Notes: generated by a model from the letters alone, not told the origin. Counted from the stretch's first letter, positions 48,056 to 58,728 are shown. The stretch: DNA of 64,000 nt from Burkholderiales bacterium (GCA_014860445.1 JACZJT010000047.1:138164-202163); one strand, 5' to 3'. A program made the numbers and translations.

Positions 48056-50821
48056 ATGCCAACAGATACCGCTATTCCATCCGATCCCACCGCCTGTTCG
48101 CGCTACGCCCAGCGCCTGGCGCAGGCGCAGCCGGAATTGCTCCGGGAAGCACTCGCCGCGATCGGGCAGCCTTTCGATATTGGTGTCATGCGCGCCTGGC
48201 TCGAGCAGCAGCCGGAGGGTGACGAGGACATGCTCAAGCGTACGCTGCGCAAGTTGCGCCAGCGGGTCATGTTGCGCGTGTTGCTGCGCGACCTCACCGG
48301 TCGCGCGCCATTGGCCGAAGTCGTCGCCAGTATGAGCAGCCTTGCCGAGCTGAGCCTGGGCTACGCGCTCGTGCGCCTGAACACATGGCTGGAGGCGCAA
48401 CACGGCACGCCGATGGCAAACGGCAAGCGGCAGGAATTGATCGTGGTCGGCATGGGCAAGCTGGGCGGCCGCGAACTCAACGTCTCCTCGGATATCGATC
48501 TGATCTTCATTTATCCAGAGGAGGGTGAAACCATAAGCGCCACCGCCGAAGCGGCCGGCGGCACCGCTCCGAGGCTGCTGTCGAATCATGAATATTTCAC
48601 CCGCCTCGGACGCAAGCTGATCAACGCACTGGCTGACATCACCGAGGACGGCCAGGTATTCCGTGTGGATATGCGCCTGCGCCCCAACGGCGATTCCGGG
48701 CCGCTCGCCTGCAGTTTCGACGCACTGGAAAACTACTTCGTCGCCGAGGGGCGCGAATGGGAGCGCTACGCCTGGATCAAGGCGCGCATTGTGGCGACGA
48801 GCGGCGGCGCGGGCGGACTCGCCGCGGATGGCGCGACCGACGAACGGCTGTCGCAGGCACTGGCGGCGGTCGCACGGCCGTTCGTCTTCCGCAAGTACCT
48901 CGATTTCGGCGCGTTTTCCGCAATGCGCGGGCTGCACGCTCAAATCCGCGCCGAGGTCGCACGGCGCGACCTCGCCGAACACATCAAGCTCGGCCCGGGA
49001 GGCATACGCGAAATTGAATTCATCGCCCAGGCGTTCCAGCTGATACGCGGCGGGCGCGACGTCGAATTGCAGATCCGGCCGACGCTGGAAGTACTCGCTT
49101 TGCTGCACAAAAAAGGCCTGCTGCCCGCTCAGGTGGTGTCCGAACTGAGCGCGGCCTACGATTTTCTGCGCCGTCTGGAGCATCGCCTGCAGTATCTGGA
49201 CGACGCGCAAACGCACGAACTGCCCGACGGTGAAGACGACCAGGCCCTGGTCGCAACCGCCATGGGGTTTGACGACTACGCCGGACTCCTGGCCCGGCTG
49301 GACACGCTGCGCGCGCAGGTGTCACGTCATTTTGACGATGTGTTCGCGGGACCCGAGCAGGACACGCACGCCTGCGCGCCGCTTTGGAGCGGGGAACTCG
49401 ACGATGAGGCGGCGCACGAACGGCTCAGCGCGCTCGGTTTTTCAGACACCGGCGCCGCCCTGGCCCGTCTCAACGGCGCGCGCGCGTCACAACGCTACGC
49501 GCAGCTCCCGGAAGCGAGCCGCGAACGCTACGACGCGCTGATACCGCGGGCGATCGAACTCTCGGCCAAGGCGAGCGCACCCGCGACCGCCCTTGCGCGC
49601 ACACTCGATTTTCTCGAAGCCATCAGCCGGCGCAGTTCCTACCTGGCACTGCTCTTCGAGTACCCGCAGGCACTTGAGAAAGTGGTGCATCTGCTGGCGG
49701 CCTCGGGCTGGGCGGCTGCCTATGTCACCCGCCACCCGCTGCTGCTGGACGAACTGCTCGACACGCGCACGCTCTATGCCGCACCGGACTGGAAAGAGTT
49801 CGCGGCGGTCCTGCGCGCGCAACTGGGGCGGCATGCGGGCGACACCGAGCGCGAGATGGATGTGCTGCGCGAGACGCATCATGCCCAGGTGTTCCGCCTG
49901 CTGGCGCAGGACCTGGCCGGTCGGCTTACGGTGGAAGCGCTCGCCGACCATCTGTCGGCGCTGGCCGACCTGATGCTCCAGGTCACGCTGGACACCTGCT
50001 GGTCGCAATTGCGCAACCATCATCGCGAAGCGCCGCGCTTCGCCATCATCGCCTACGGCAAGCTCGGCGGAAAGGAACTGGGCTACGCCTCGGACCTGGA
50101 CATCATCTTTCTGTATGACGACGCCGACGCGCGTGCGCCCGAGCTCTATTCGCGGCTGGCACAGCGCGTCAACAGCTGGTTGAGCAGCGCCACCCCGTCC
50201 GGCGTGCTGTTCGAAACCGACCTGCGCCTGCGGCCCAACGGCGCCGGCGGCCTGATGGTGAGTTCGGTGGCGGGGTTTCGCGAATACCAGGAAAAAGACG
50301 CATGGGTCTGGGAGCATCAGGCCCTGACGCGTGCGCGCTACTGCGCCGGCGACGCGGAAGTGGGCGCCGCCTTCGAGGCCGAGCGTATCGCCATCCTGCG
50401 GCGCAAACGCGACCCCGACGCGCTGCTGCGCGAGGTCGCGTCGATGCGCGCAAAAATGCTCGACGCCCACCCGAACAAGAGCGAACTGTTCGATCTCAAA
50501 CATGATCGCGGCGGCATGATCGATATCGAATTTGTCGTGCAATATCTCGTGCTGGCGCATGCACACCGTTACCCGCAACTGACCGGCAACCTGGGCAACA
50601 TCGCGCTGCTGAAAATGGCCGGGGAACTCGGTTTGATTCCGCTGGAGACAGCCATGACGGTGCGCGACGGCTATCGCGAATACCGCAAGAGGCAGCACGC
50701 CGAACGGCTGAACGGCGCACCCTATGCGCGCGTCGACGAAGCCCCGCTGGCCGACTACATTCAAGCCACGCTGACACTTTGGAAAACCGTGTTCGGCTCC
50801 GAAAGCGGAGATGCTGCGTAA
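48056..50821 (+). CDS. glnE: Bifunctional glutamine synthetase adenylyltransferase/deadenylase
   Basis: 921 aa with the two nucleotidyltransferase domains of GlnE: GMGKLGGRELNVSSDIDLIF in the N-terminal (de-adenylylating) half and AYGKLGGKELGYASDLDIIF in the C-terminal (adenylylating) half, each keeping the D-x-D metal pair, with helical regulatory regions between. It adjusts glutamine synthetase to nitrogen status under PII control. The frame is open to 47903, but ATG 48056 begins the conserved protein. Confidence 0.95.
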   Translation: MPTDTAIPSDPTACSRYAQRLAQAQPELLREALAAIGQPFDIGVMRAWLEQQPEGDEDMLKRTLRKLRQRVMLRVLLRDLTGRAPLAEVVASMSSLAELSLGYALVRLNTWLEAQHGTPMANGKRQELIVVGMGKLGGRELNVSSDIDLIFIYPEEGETISATAEAAGGTAPRLLSNHEYFTRLGRKLINALADITEDGQVFRVDMRLRPNGDSGPLACSFDALENYFVAEGREWERYAWIKARIVATSGGAGGLAADGATDERLSQALAAVARPFVFRKYLDFGAFSAMRGLHAQIRAEVARRDLAEHIKLGPGGIREIEFIAQAFQLIRGGRDVELQIRPTLEVLALLHKKGLLPAQVVSELSAAYDFLRRLEHRLQYLDDAQTHELPDGEDDQALVATAMGFDDYAGLLARLDTLRAQVSRHFDDVFAGPEQDTHACAPLWSGELDDEAAHERLSALGFSDTGAALARLNGARASQRYAQLPEASRERYDALIPRAIELSAKASAPATALARTLDFLEAISRRSSYLALLFEYPQALEKVVHLLAASGWAAAYVTRHPLLLDELLDTRTLYAAPDWKEFAAVLRAQLGRHAGDTEREMDVLRETHHAQVFRLLAQDLAGRLTVEALADHLSALADLMLQVTLDTCWSQLRNHHREAPRFAIIAYGKLGGKELGYASDLDIIFLYDDADARAPELYSRLAQRVNSWLSSATPSGVLFETDLRLRPNGAGGLMVSSVAGFREYQEKDAWVWEHQALTRARYCAGDAEVGAAFEAERIAILRRKRDPDALLREVASMRAKMLDAHPNKSELFDLKHDRGGMIDIEFVVQYLVLAHAHRYPQLTGNLGNIALLKMAGELGLIPLETAMTVRDGYREYRKRQHAERLNGAPYARVDEAPLADYIQATLTLWKTVFGSESGDAA

Positions 50822-50851
50822 GCCGGAAAGCAAGACAAGGATCAACGAAAA

Positions 50852-50865
50852 TTGACCGCGGTCAA
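50852..50865. promoter_or_regulatory. Putative Crp/Fnr-type operator upstream of oxc
   Basis: TTGACCGCGGTCAA, a fully symmetric 14-mer, followed by TGATCAA. It is 131 bases upstream of the oxc start and matches the frc and sucC sites in the extended half G-GTCAATG. Confidence 0.72.
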
Positions 50866-50996
50866 TGATCAACGCCGGTTCGCATCGCTACGATGAGAAC
50901 ATGAATCAACCGGCCGCTCTGGCGGTTGACCGGCGGAGCGTGCATCAAACGTGCTTCGCTCATGACATCCCTAGCTGACCGCATACAGGAGAGACC

Positions 50997-52736
50997 ATGT
51001 CCGCGATATTAGACAAAGCCGCCGTGACCACCGAAGAAGATCCCTCGAACCTGACCGACGGGTTTCATCTGGTCATCGACGCCCTGAAGGCCAATGACAT
51101 CGACACGATCTTCGGTCTCATCGGCATTCCCATCACCGACCTGGCCCGGCTGGCCCAGGCCGAAGGCATGCGCTTCATCAGTTTCCGGCATGAACAACAC
51201 GCCGGAAACGCCGCGGCGATCGCCGGCTACATGACCCAGAAACCGGGGATTTGCCTGACCGTATCCGCGCCGGGATTTCTGAACGGCCTGACGGCGCTGG
51301 CCAACGCAACCACCAATTGCTTTCCGATGATTCTGATCAGCGGCTCGAGCGAGCGCGAAATCGTCGATCTTCAGCAGGGCGATTACGAGGAAATGGATCA
51401 GGTAAACGCGGCAAGACCCTACGCAAAGGCGTCCTACCGCATCAACAAGGCCGAAGACATCGGCATCGGGGTCGCGCGCGCGATTCGCGCGGCCGTTTCC
51501 GGCCGCCCCGGCGGCGTCTATCTGGACCTGCCGGCCAAATTATTGAGCCAGACAATGGACGCGGCACAGGGCAAGAAGTCGATGGTGCGCGTCGTCGACC
51601 CGGTGCCGCGTCAGATCCCCGCGCCGGACGCGGTCAACCGCGCGATCGACCTGTTGAAAGGCGCAAAGCGCCCGCTCATCCTGCTCGGCAAGGGTGCCGC
51701 CTACGCACAGTCCGATGCTGAAATTCGCGCGTTCGTCGAAAAAACCGGCATTCCCTATCTGCCGATGTCCATGGCCAAAGGCCTGCTGCCCGACACTCAT
51801 GCGCAATCGGCCTCGGCCTGCCGCTCCTTCGTTCTGGCGGAGTCCGATGTCGTGATGATAGTGGGCGCACGCCTGAACTGGCTGCTCTCGCACGGCAAGG
51901 GCAAGACCTGGGGCGGGCCGAAGCAGTTCATCCAGGTCGATATCTCGCCGACCGAGCCGGACAGCAACGTGGCGATCGCGGCCCCGGTGATCGGCGACAT
52001 CGGCTCCTGCATGTCGGCCCTGCTGGCAGGCATCGCTTCCGGCTTCAGCAAGCCAAGCACTGAATGGACGGGCGCAATCGCAGAGCGCAAAGAAAAGAAC
52101 ATGGCGAAAATGGCGGCGACCCTGGCCAAGAACCCCTCGCCGATGAGCTACCACAGCGCATTGCGCGCAATCCGCGACGTGCTGAAGGCGCATCCGGACA
52201 TCAACCTGGTCAACGAAGGCGCGAACGCGCTCGATTTCACCCGCAGCATCGTCGACCAGTACCAGCCGCGCAAGCGTTTCGACTCCGGCACCTGGGGCAT
52301 CATGGGCATCGGCATGGGGTATTCCATCGGCGCGGCGGTCGTAAGCGGCCTGCCCGTGGTCGCCATCGAGGGCGACAGCGCGTTCGGCTTCAGCGGCATG
52401 GAACTCGAGACCGTCTGCCGCTACCAACTGCCGATCACCACCGTCATTTTCAACAACAACGGCATCTACAAAGGCTGCGATCCCAACCTCAACCCCAACA
52501 AGCCCGATGTCGCGGTCACCGCATTCGTAAAGGGAGCGCGCTACGACAAGATGATCGAAGCCTTCGGTGGCGTCGGCTATCACGTCACGACGCCGGACGA
52601 GTTGGCCCAGGCACTGACCAAAGCGATCGCGGCGGGCAAGCCGGCGCTGATCAACGCTGTCATCGACGAAGCAGCGGGCACCGAGAGCGGTCGTCTCACC
52701 AATCTGAATCCGAAAAAGGGCGCGGCCAAGAATTGA
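50997..52736 (+). CDS. oxc: Oxalyl-CoA decarboxylase
   Basis: A thiamine-diphosphate enzyme of 579 aa that turns oxalyl-CoA into formyl-CoA and CO2. [20 protein letters not shown] contains the catalytic Glu, the ThDP/Mg site is [19 protein letters not shown], and [10 protein letters not shown] matches Oxalobacter Oxc. AGGAGAG lies just before the ATG. It is 30 kb from frc, which is unusual since the two are often adjacent, but both carry the same palindromic site upstream. Flanked by glnE and an unrelated membrane protein, it appears to be a single-gene unit. Confidence 0.95.
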   Translation: MSAILDKAAVTTEEDPSNLTDGFHLVIDALKANDIDTIFGLIGIPITDLARLAQAEGMRFISFRHEQHAGNAAAIAGYMTQKPGICLTVSAPGFLNGLTALANATTNCFPMILISGSSEREIVDLQQGDYEEMDQVNAARPYAKASYRINKAEDIGIGVARAIRAAVSGRPGGVYLDLPAKLLSQTMDAAQGKKSMVRVVDPVPRQIPAPDAVNRAIDLLKGAKRPLILLGKGAAYAQSDAEIRAFVEKTGIPYLPMSMAKGLLPDTHAQSASACRSFVLAESDVVMIVGARLNWLLSHGKGKTWGGPKQFIQVDISPTEPDSNVAIAAPVIGDIGSCMSALLAGIASGFSKPSTEWTGAIAERKEKNMAKMAATLAKNPSPMSYHSALRAIRDVLKAHPDINLVNEGANALDFTRSIVDQYQPRKRFDSGTWGIMGIGMGYSIGAAVVSGLPVVAIEGDSAFGFSGMELETVCRYQLPITTVIFNNNGIYKGCDPNLNPNKPDVAVTAFVKGARYDKMIEAFGGVGYHVTTPDELAQALTKAIAAGKPALINAVIDEAAGTESGRLTNLNPKKGAAKN

Positions 52737-52770
52737 CCGGATTGGAAATGTCTTACAGAGGGGACGGCAA

Positions 52771-53538
52771 CTAGTCGTCTTCCCCCGGCGCATCGTTGCC
52801 GCGATTTCGGAACTGGAAATACAGCAACGCAGCGCCCCAGGCGCAGGCAGCGAGCATCACGATCAGTCCCAGGGCGTGCGCCATCCCCGCGACGAAATGC
52901 GCCCGCTTGATCAAGCCCAGGTCGCCCAGGATGTTCTGCCAGTCGTGCCCGTCCGACTCGGCGCCGGTCTTGCCGCCAAGAAGCATCATTTTTGGATCAT
53001 AGGCATCCCAGATATAGGGCGCGACGTCGATGATCGCCATCGCGGCCCACCACAGCATGAGCGAGGCGGCGAAATTGTCGCGCCGGCTGCCGCCGAATCC
53101 GAGAATGAAAGACGCCATCAGAACCAGGGGCAACAGCACCTGGAACAGGCTGCCGCCGAGCATGGTCATAAAACTGCCGAAGGGAATGAACAGGATGTGC
53201 CCCGCCTCGTGGATGGGCAAGACGATGCGGTGCATGAACGAATCCATTATTTCGGCAGAGCCTACATCCATCGCGTAAAGACGCCATCCCCAGATGAAGC
53301 AGAATGCGTAGATCGCGCAGCGGCCGTAAAAAGCGGGGCGCGAAACCCGCGCCGGCACGTATAGCAGACGAGAGCGTTGCTCGTAAGGCGCCGGCGCCGG
53401 GGCCCGCGTACGCGCAGGCATCCCCTGCTGCGCCTGCAGGTACTTGGCGAAGACAAGACCGCAGGCAGGGCAGCGCTCTGGGTCGTCGACTTCGCCGGGC
53501 TTGCGCTCATGGCCGCATTTCGGGCATTTCCGGAACAT
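52771..53538 (-). CDS. Zinc-ribbon membrane protein with HEAGH motif
   Basis: 255 aa. The N-terminus is a zinc ribbon (CPKCGHERK ... CPACGLVFAKYL). Four or five membrane helices follow, and between them lies IVLPIHEAGHILFIPFGSF, the H-E-x-x-H metal motif of M50-like membrane proteases. A second metal-ligand motif such as N-x-x-P-D-G is not clear, though an Asp-rich segment (AIIDVAPYIWDAYDPKMM) could serve. It converges with oxc. No named family recognised; protease function is a guess. Confidence 0.78.
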   Translation of the reverse strand: MFRKCPKCGHERKPGEVDDPERCPACGLVFAKYLQAQQGMPARTRAPAPAPYEQRSRLLYVPARVSRPAFYGRCAIYAFCFIWGWRLYAMDVGSAEIMDSFMHRIVLPIHEAGHILFIPFGSFMTMLGGSLFQVLLPLVLMASFILGFGGSRRDNFAASLMLWWAAMAIIDVAPYIWDAYDPKMMLLGGKTGAESDGHDWQNILGDLGLIKRAHFVAGMAHALGLIVMLAACAWGAALLYFQFRNRGNDAPGEDD

Positions 53539-53728
53539 TCCGCTCTGCTCCCCGCTGTGAAGCGCCGCTCAAACCAGCCGCTTTCCGCTAAAATGACATA
53601 TTGCGTTTTTCGTGATTTTAGTTTGAACAAGGGGCTGACGCGCTCTTGCGTGTTTCCCGGGTCGGCGGAGGCTTTGATCAGACCAGAGCATCCACCGTAT
53701 TCAATAAGGCAATAAGGAGTTGGTAAAC

Positions 53729-54784
53729 ATGTCGATGGCGGACCGCAACGGATATATCTGGTATGACGGCAAACTGGTGCCCTGGCGTTCGGCCACCACC
53801 CACGTCCTCACCCACTCGCTGCACTACGGCCTGGCGGTTTTCGAGGGTATCCGCGCCTACGACACCGTAGACGGCACCGCCGTGTTCCGCCTGGAGGAGC
53901 ATATCGATCGCCTGTACAACTCGGCCCACATCTACATGATGAAAATCCCCTACAGCAAGGCGACCATCATCGAAGCGCACAAGGAAGTGGTCCGTGCGAA
54001 CAAGCTGCACGAATGCTATCTGCGGCCGATCGCGTTCTACGGTTCGGAGAAAATGGGCGTATCGCCGAAAGGCGCGACCGTGCACGTGGCAATCGCCGCC
54101 TGGCCCTGGGGTGCCTACCTCGGCGCGGAGGGGCTGGAAAAAGGCATCCGCGTCAAGACGTCCTCGTTCGCGCGCCACCACGTCAATGTTTCGATGTGCC
54201 GTGCGAAATATTCCGGCACCTACGCCAATTCCATCCTCGCCAATCAGGAAGCGCTGGACCATGGCTACGACGAAGGCCTGCTGCTGGATGTGGATGGCTT
54301 CGTCGCCGAAGGCGCGGGAGAGAACCTGTTCATCGTGAAGAATGGCTGCATCTACGAGCCGGAGCTGACCTCTGCGCTGATGGGCATCACGCGCGACAGC
54401 GTGATCACGCTCGCCGCGGAACTCGGCTATACGGTCACGCCCCGGCGCGTCACCCGCGACGATTTGTACATTGCCGACGAGGCCTTCTTCACCGGCACCG
54501 CGGCCGAAGTCACGCCCATACGCGAAGTCGACGGCCGCAAAATCGGCGCCGGCCGTCGCGGCCCGGTCACGCGCAAACTGCAGAAAGCGTTCTTCGAGGT
54601 GGTCAATGGCAGGGACCCGCGTCACGTCGGCTGGCTCGCGCCCGTTGCCGCAGGCAAGTCTAAAGCGGCCGCAGGCAAGTCTAAAGCGGCCGCAGGCAAA
54701 TCTAAGGCAACCGCGGGCAAGCCTAAAGCGGCCGGAGCCAAAGCAAAATCGGCCGCGCGCAAACCGACGAGAAAGGGAAAATGA
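53729..54784 (+). CDS. ilvE: Branched-chain amino acid aminotransferase with Lys/Ala-rich C-terminal tail
   Basis: A fold-type IV PLP enzyme of 351 aa. [17 protein letters not shown], the PLP lysine in [36 protein letters not shown] and [12 protein letters not shown] are the IlvE signatures. It transaminates Leu, Ile and Val. AAGGAG lies 9 nt before ATG 53729. The normal enzyme ends near [13 protein letters not shown]; about 43 further residues are repeats of AAGKSKA followed by a basic stretch, resembling a histone H1-like tail. The stop overlaps the next gene. Confidence 0.93.
   Translation: MSMADRNGYIWYDGKLVPWRSATTHVLTHSLHYGLAVFEGIRAYDTVDGTAVFRLEEHIDRLYNSAHIYMMKIPYSKATIIEAHKEVVRANKLHECYLRPIAFYGSEKMGVSPKGATVHVAIAAWPWGAYLGAEGLEKGIRVKTSSFARHHVNVSMCRAKYSGTYANSILANQEALDHGYDEGLLLDVDGFVAEGAGENLFIVKNGCIYEPELTSALMGITRDSVITLAAELGYTVTPRRVTRDDLYIADEAFFTGTAAEVTPIREVDGRKIGAGRRGPVTRKLQKAFFEVVNGRDPRHVGWLAPVAAGKSKAAAGKSKAAAGKSKATAGKPKAAGAKAKSAARKPTRKGK
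54647..54730 (+). repeat. Four tandem 21-bp units coding the basic tail of IlvE
   Basis: Units at 54647, 54668, 54689 and 54710. The first two are identical (GCCGCAGGCAAGTCTAAAGC plus G), and the third and fourth carry substitutions. Each codes for seven residues (A-A-G-K-S-K-A), so the array stays in frame. Confidence 0.9.
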
Positions 54785-54984
54785 TGTCTGCCACTGCACA
54801 ACAGCAACAACGCACCGTCGAAGTCACCGAGCGCGATCTGCCGCTGCACTGCCCGACGCCCTCGACCCCGGTCTGGAATATGCACCCGCGCGTGTTCCTC
54901 GACGTGGCGAAATCCGGCGAACTGCTCTGCCCTTACTGCGGCGCGCACTACGTGTACAAAGGCGCGCCGCCTAAAGGACACTAG
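54781..54984 (+). CDS. zf-CHCC zinc-finger protein
   Basis: A 67-aa protein with C-P-T-P...HPRVFLDV...[10 protein letters not shown], the Cys/His set of the zf-CHCC family related to the NDUFS6 subunit of mitochondrial complex I. Its ATG overlaps the ilvE stop. The order ilvE, this gene, waaF is common in betaproteobacteria. Confidence 0.85.
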   Translation: MMSATAQQQQRTVEVTERDLPLHCPTPSTPVWNMHPRVFLDVAKSGELLCPYCGAHYVYKGAPPKGH

Positions 54985-55074
54985 CGGCTTGTACCTGGAG
55001 ACCAGGGGCCGGGCTGCGCGGTCCCGCGGTTTCTCTGGTTTCTAGTCGTCTCCTGACCCTGGCCGCCGGTTTCC

Positions 55075-56118
55075 ATGCCCCGCATTCTTATCGTCGCCCC
55101 GTCATGGATCGGCGATGCACTCCTGGCCCAGCCCTTGTTGCGCCGCCTGCACGACAAGCTCGGACGCGTCCGCCTCGACGCACTGGCACCGGCCTGGTGC
55201 GCTCCGCTGCTCGAGCGCATGCCGGAGATCGAAGACGTGATCGCCTCGCCATTCGCCCACGGCGAGTTGAAGCTGCGCGCGCGCTGGAAACTTGGGCGCG
55301 AACTGGCGAAGCGAAACTACGACCAGGTTATCGTTCTTCCCAACAGCTTCAAATCGGCGCTGATTCCATTTTTCGCCAATATCCCCTTGCGCGCCGGCTA
55401 CGCCGGTGAGTCGCGCTATGGCCTGTTGAATCTGGTGCACAAGCTCGATCCCGCGAAGCTGCCGCTGATGGCCGAACGCTATGCACAGCTCGCGGAAAAA
55501 CCGGGCGCGGAATTGCAGCGTCCGCTGCCGCCGGTGCGACTGCAGGTCGACCCCGTCAACACCGCCCGCACCACGGCGCGGCTCAATCTGGACCGCTCGC
55601 GTCCGGTCGCCGTGTTCTGTCCAGGCGCGGAATACGGCCCGGCCAAGCGCTGGCCGGCGCAGCATTTTGCCGCGCTCGCGCGCGCTCTGGCGGAACGCGG
55701 CCACGCCGTCTGGCTGATCGGCTCCGGCAAGGATGCGGCTCTGGGAGAAGAAATTTGCGCGCAATCGGACGGCGCGTGCATCAATCTGTGCGGCCAGACC
55801 GATCTCGCCAGCGCAGTCGACCTCATCGCCTGCGCCAAACTCGTGGTGAGCAACGACTCCGGTCTCATGCATGTCGCAGCGGCGCTGGGCAAACCGCTCA
55901 TCGCGCTCTACGGCTCTTCCAGCCCGGCGCACACGCCACCCCTGTCGCTGTCGTCGAAGCCCGGAACGGCGCGTATCGTCAATGTCGACATCGAGTGCAG
56001 CCCCTGCTATGCGCGCAGCTGCCCGCTAACGCATTTCAAGTGCATGAACGATCTGGAGCCCGCAAGGGTGCTCGCCGAGATTGACGCGCTGGTCGCGCCG
56101 GCTCGCACCGGCGACTGA
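55075..56118 (+). CDS. waaF: ADP-heptose:LPS heptosyltransferase II
   Basis: A GT9 enzyme of 347 aa adding the second heptose to the LPS inner core at the inner membrane. It starts MPRILIVAPSWIGDALLAQP, has FCPGAEYGPAKRWPAQHFA in the nucleotide-sugar half and VVSNDSGLMHVAAALGKPLIALYGS as the donor-binding loop, and its C-terminus keeps the WaaF cysteine cluster (ECSPCYARSCPLTHFKCM). It is 90 bases after the zinc-finger gene. Confidence 0.94.
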   Translation: MPRILIVAPSWIGDALLAQPLLRRLHDKLGRVRLDALAPAWCAPLLERMPEIEDVIASPFAHGELKLRARWKLGRELAKRNYDQVIVLPNSFKSALIPFFANIPLRAGYAGESRYGLLNLVHKLDPAKLPLMAERYAQLAEKPGAELQRPLPPVRLQVDPVNTARTTARLNLDRSRPVAVFCPGAEYGPAKRWPAQHFAALARALAERGHAVWLIGSGKDAALGEEICAQSDGACINLCGQTDLASAVDLIACAKLVVSNDSGLMHVAAALGKPLIALYGSSSPAHTPPLSLSSKPGTARIVNVDIECSPCYARSCPLTHFKCMNDLEPARVLAEIDALVAPARTGD

Positions 56119-56177
56119 GCGGACAAGAACTGAGCGGACCAGAGGCGGGCGCGACAGCACGCGAATATCGGGAAAAA

Positions 56178-56537
56178 GTGAAGCCGGCCGATAAGCCGGG
56201 TTCTGTTACGGGGATTGCTCCCTATGACGGTCATTCCTCTAGGCCCTGGGTTACCCCAGGGCTCCAGCCACCTACCCGCGGACTTGAGCGAGCCGCTCAC
56301 AGCACGCCAGGACTGCGCGTGCAGCATCCGCCTATTTGGTGTTGCTCCGGGTGGAGGTTACCGCGTTTCACCCGCTGCGATCTTCTGCAGCGACTCGTCT
56401 CTGTGGCCCTATTCCTCGTCTTCGCCAAAGGCAAGCCTTCGACTATTACGTACGGCCGTTAGCCGTCACCCTGCTCTGCGGAGCCCGGACTTTCCTCCCC
56501 GTACCCGAAGGTACGCGGCGACCGTCTGGCCGGCTTC
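56178..56537 (-). ncRNA. rnpB: RNase P RNA (type A)
   Basis: The minus strand starts GAAGCCGGCCAGACGGTCGC, contains GGGGAGGAAAGTCCGGGCTC and GCAGGGTGACGGCTAACGGC (the conserved CR-I and flanking helices), and ends with AACCCGGCTTATCGGCCGGC before a TTTTT run. The ends pair as P1 and the length is about 360 nt, as expected. It is the catalytic RNA for tRNA 5' maturation. The 3' end is placed by comparison with E. coli and may be off by a few bases. Confidence 0.96.
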
Positions 56538-56622
56538 ACGTCTGGATTTTAACACCCGAACCCCTGCCGCCCCGCCGTTGCGCCGCCGTATCCCCCGGCC
56601 GCGCCTGGCGCAGAGGGGGGGG

Positions 56623-57504
56623 TTACTTCTTTCGCTTCTTGCGCGGAGCCTCGCTGTCGCGATGCCGCTGCGGCTCGTCCGCTTGCGCTTCTGACTGCCT
56701 GCGGCCGGGACGGAAGTGCTGGGTATCGTCGTAATAGCGCTCGTTCGCGTTGTCCGCGTCCCAGTCCGGTATGCCCAGTACCGGCAAAGGCGCATAGGCC
56801 TCGGTCGAGGCAAGCGCCTGGGACTCACCGAAGTATTTTGCCAGCCGCGCGTCGAGCGTAGCGAGTTGCTGCGGCAGCGGGCGCTCGAGTTCACGCGCAG
56901 ACACGTCGAAAATCACCGTCTTGGCCGTGATGCCCTTGTAGGGCTGCAGCGCCTTTTCATAAATTGAATGCCCGAACACGTGAAAGCGCATGCTCGCGAT
57001 GACGTCTTCCCGGCGCTGCCAGAACAGCTCCTTCCACTTGAATTCGCGCAACAGCGTACCGAGCTCCGGTTCGCTGCTGGTCACGATCACCCCGCCTTCG
57101 TCGAACAGCGTCAACACGTCCCGGGGCGTGCCGCGCTTTCCTGCGCTCTGGTGAGCAAGCATTTCCTTGTAGTGATGGTGGTTGAGCGCGGCCTTGCTCT
57201 TCGGAAACGTAATCCAGACCAGGGCGTTGAACAGGTCGTGCCAGTTGTTGCTCCGGGTCAACACCTTGCCGCGGGAATAGACCCGGGTTTCGTAGGGCTC
57301 TTCGGTCTTGCCCTCCTGCGGCACGAACTCAAGCGGCACGCCGCCGCCGCTCATTACCTCGCCCTCGTCGCACATCCGGTTGAGCTGCGCGAGCGTGGGA
57401 AAGTAATCCTCCGGGAGCTGCTCGATCAGCGGCGCGAGCGTGGCGAACGCCGGTGTGGCGAGCAGTTCCCAACGGTTCCAGACAGGGGGGGCGGAGGTGG
57501 CCAT
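56623..57504 (-). CDS. DUF3025-family protein
   Basis: A soluble protein of 293 aa (MATSAPPVWNRWELL...) with the DUF3025 hallmarks RSNNWHDLFNALVWITFPKS, ALNHHHYKEML and FDEGGVIVTSSEPEL. The H-N and His-rich stretch suggests metal binding, but no activity is known. The end is a charged tail (RKKRKK). It starts 16 nt after the pyrC stop, so the two are likely co-transcribed. Confidence 0.87.
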   Translation of the reverse strand: MATSAPPVWNRWELLATPAFATLAPLIEQLPEDYFPTLAQLNRMCDEGEVMSGGGVPLEFVPQEGKTEEPYETRVYSRGKVLTRSNNWHDLFNALVWITFPKSKAALNHHHYKEMLAHQSAGKRGTPRDVLTLFDEGGVIVTSSEPELGTLLREFKWKELFWQRREDVIASMRFHVFGHSIYEKALQPYKGITAKTVIFDVSARELERPLPQQLATLDARLAKYFGESQALASTEAYAPLPVLGIPDWDADNANERYYDDTQHFRPGRRQSEAQADEPQRHRDSEAPRKKRKK

Positions 57505-57520
57505 GGCGCGATTGATCCGG

Positions 57521-58567
57521 TTATTGAAGGCGCCAGGCCAGCGTTTCGCCTGCGCGCAGCGGCACCAGGCCCTCGTCACCCAGTGCAAACGAAGCAGGCA
57601 CCTGCCAAGCCTCGCGCTTCAGGGTGATGGTCCCGGTGTTGCGCGGCAGGCGGTAGAAATCCGCGCCGTGGAAACTTGCGAAGGCTTCGAGTTTGTCGAT
57701 TGCGCCCGCGGCCTCGAAGGCCTCGGCGTAGAGTTCGATCGCCGCGTGTGCACTATAGATGCCGGCGTGCCCGCAGGGCGATTCCTTGCCGCCGCGCGCG
57801 TGCGGCGCGCTGTCGGTGCCGAGAAAGTACTTGGGGTTGCCGCCGGTCGCGGCTTCCACCAGCGCCAGGCGGTGCGCCTCGCGTTTGAGCAGCGGCAGGC
57901 AGTAGTGATGCGGACGGATGCCGCCGGCAAAGATCGCGTTGCGATTCAGCAACAGGTGGTGCGCCGTGATGGTGGCGGCAACGTTGGCCGGCGCCGCGGC
58001 CACATACTGCACCGCCTCTCGCGTAGTGACGTGCTCGAGCACCAGGCGCAGGCCCGCGAAGCGTTGCGCAATCCGTGGCAGCACGGTATCGATGAACACC
58101 TGCTCGCGATCGAACACATCCACCTCGGGATCGGTCACTTCGCCATGCAGCAACAATGGCAGGCCCGACTTCTCCATGGCCTCCAGGGCCCGGAAGCACG
58201 CCTCCAGGCGCGTCACACCTGAATCGGAGTTGGTCGTGGCCCCGGCCGGATAGTACTTCACTGCATGCACCCATCCGCTCGCCTTCGCCAGCATGATCTC
58301 CTCGGGCGTCGTGTTGTCGGTCAGATACAGCGTCATCAGCGGCTCGAAGCTCGAGCCGGCCGGCAGCGCGGCCTGAATGCGCCCGCGATAGGCGTTCGCG
58401 AGCGCCACCGTGGTCACTGGAGGCCGCAGATTTGGCATGACGATGGCGCGCGCAAACTGGCGCGCAGTGTGCGGCAGCACTGCGGCTAGCGCGTCACCGT
58501 CGCGCAGGTGCAGGTGCCAGTCGTCTGGGCGGGTGAGTGTGAGGGCCTGAGGAGAAAGAGTATTCAT
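57521..58567 (-). CDS. pyrC: Dihydroorotase
   Basis: A 348-aa class II dihydroorotase, the same length as the E. coli enzyme. [11 protein letters not shown] gives the first metal histidines, [12 protein letters not shown] the bridging lysine, LLLHGEVTD and LEHVTT further ligands, and [15 protein letters not shown] the catalytic Asp. It closes the pyrimidine ring in de novo synthesis. ATG 58567 fits the family; the frame runs on to 58681 without similarity. Confidence 0.96.
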   Translation of the reverse strand: MNTLSPQALTLTRPDDWHLHLRDGDALAAVLPHTARQFARAIVMPNLRPPVTTVALANAYRGRIQAALPAGSSFEPLMTLYLTDNTTPEEIMLAKASGWVHAVKYYPAGATTNSDSGVTRLEACFRALEAMEKSGLPLLLHGEVTDPEVDVFDREQVFIDTVLPRIAQRFAGLRLVLEHVTTREAVQYVAAAPANVAATITAHHLLLNRNAIFAGGIRPHHYCLPLLKREAHRLALVEAATGGNPKYFLGTDSAPHARGGKESPCGHAGIYSAHAAIELYAEAFEAAGAIDKLEAFASFHGADFYRLPRNTGTITLKREAWQVPASFALGDEGLVPLRAGETLAWRLQ

Positions 58568-58685
58568 GGCAGGCGCGATTATACCCGCCGCAGGTCCGCC
58601 TCCCAGATTTCGGCCGCGACCCAAGGTCGTAGACGCGCGCCGCGACGGCTGGATCGACCGATGATCGGCCCGTCCCACCATCCGC

Positions 58686-58691
58686 TATAAT
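58686..58691 (+). promoter_or_regulatory. Candidate -10 box for the dsbB-dsbA-like operon
   Basis: A TATAAT hexamer 37 bases before the dsbB start. The -35 region is poor. Confidence 0.4.
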
Positions 58692-58728
58692 CCATGCCTT
58701 TCAGCCGTTCCGGTACGAGCGATTGTCG

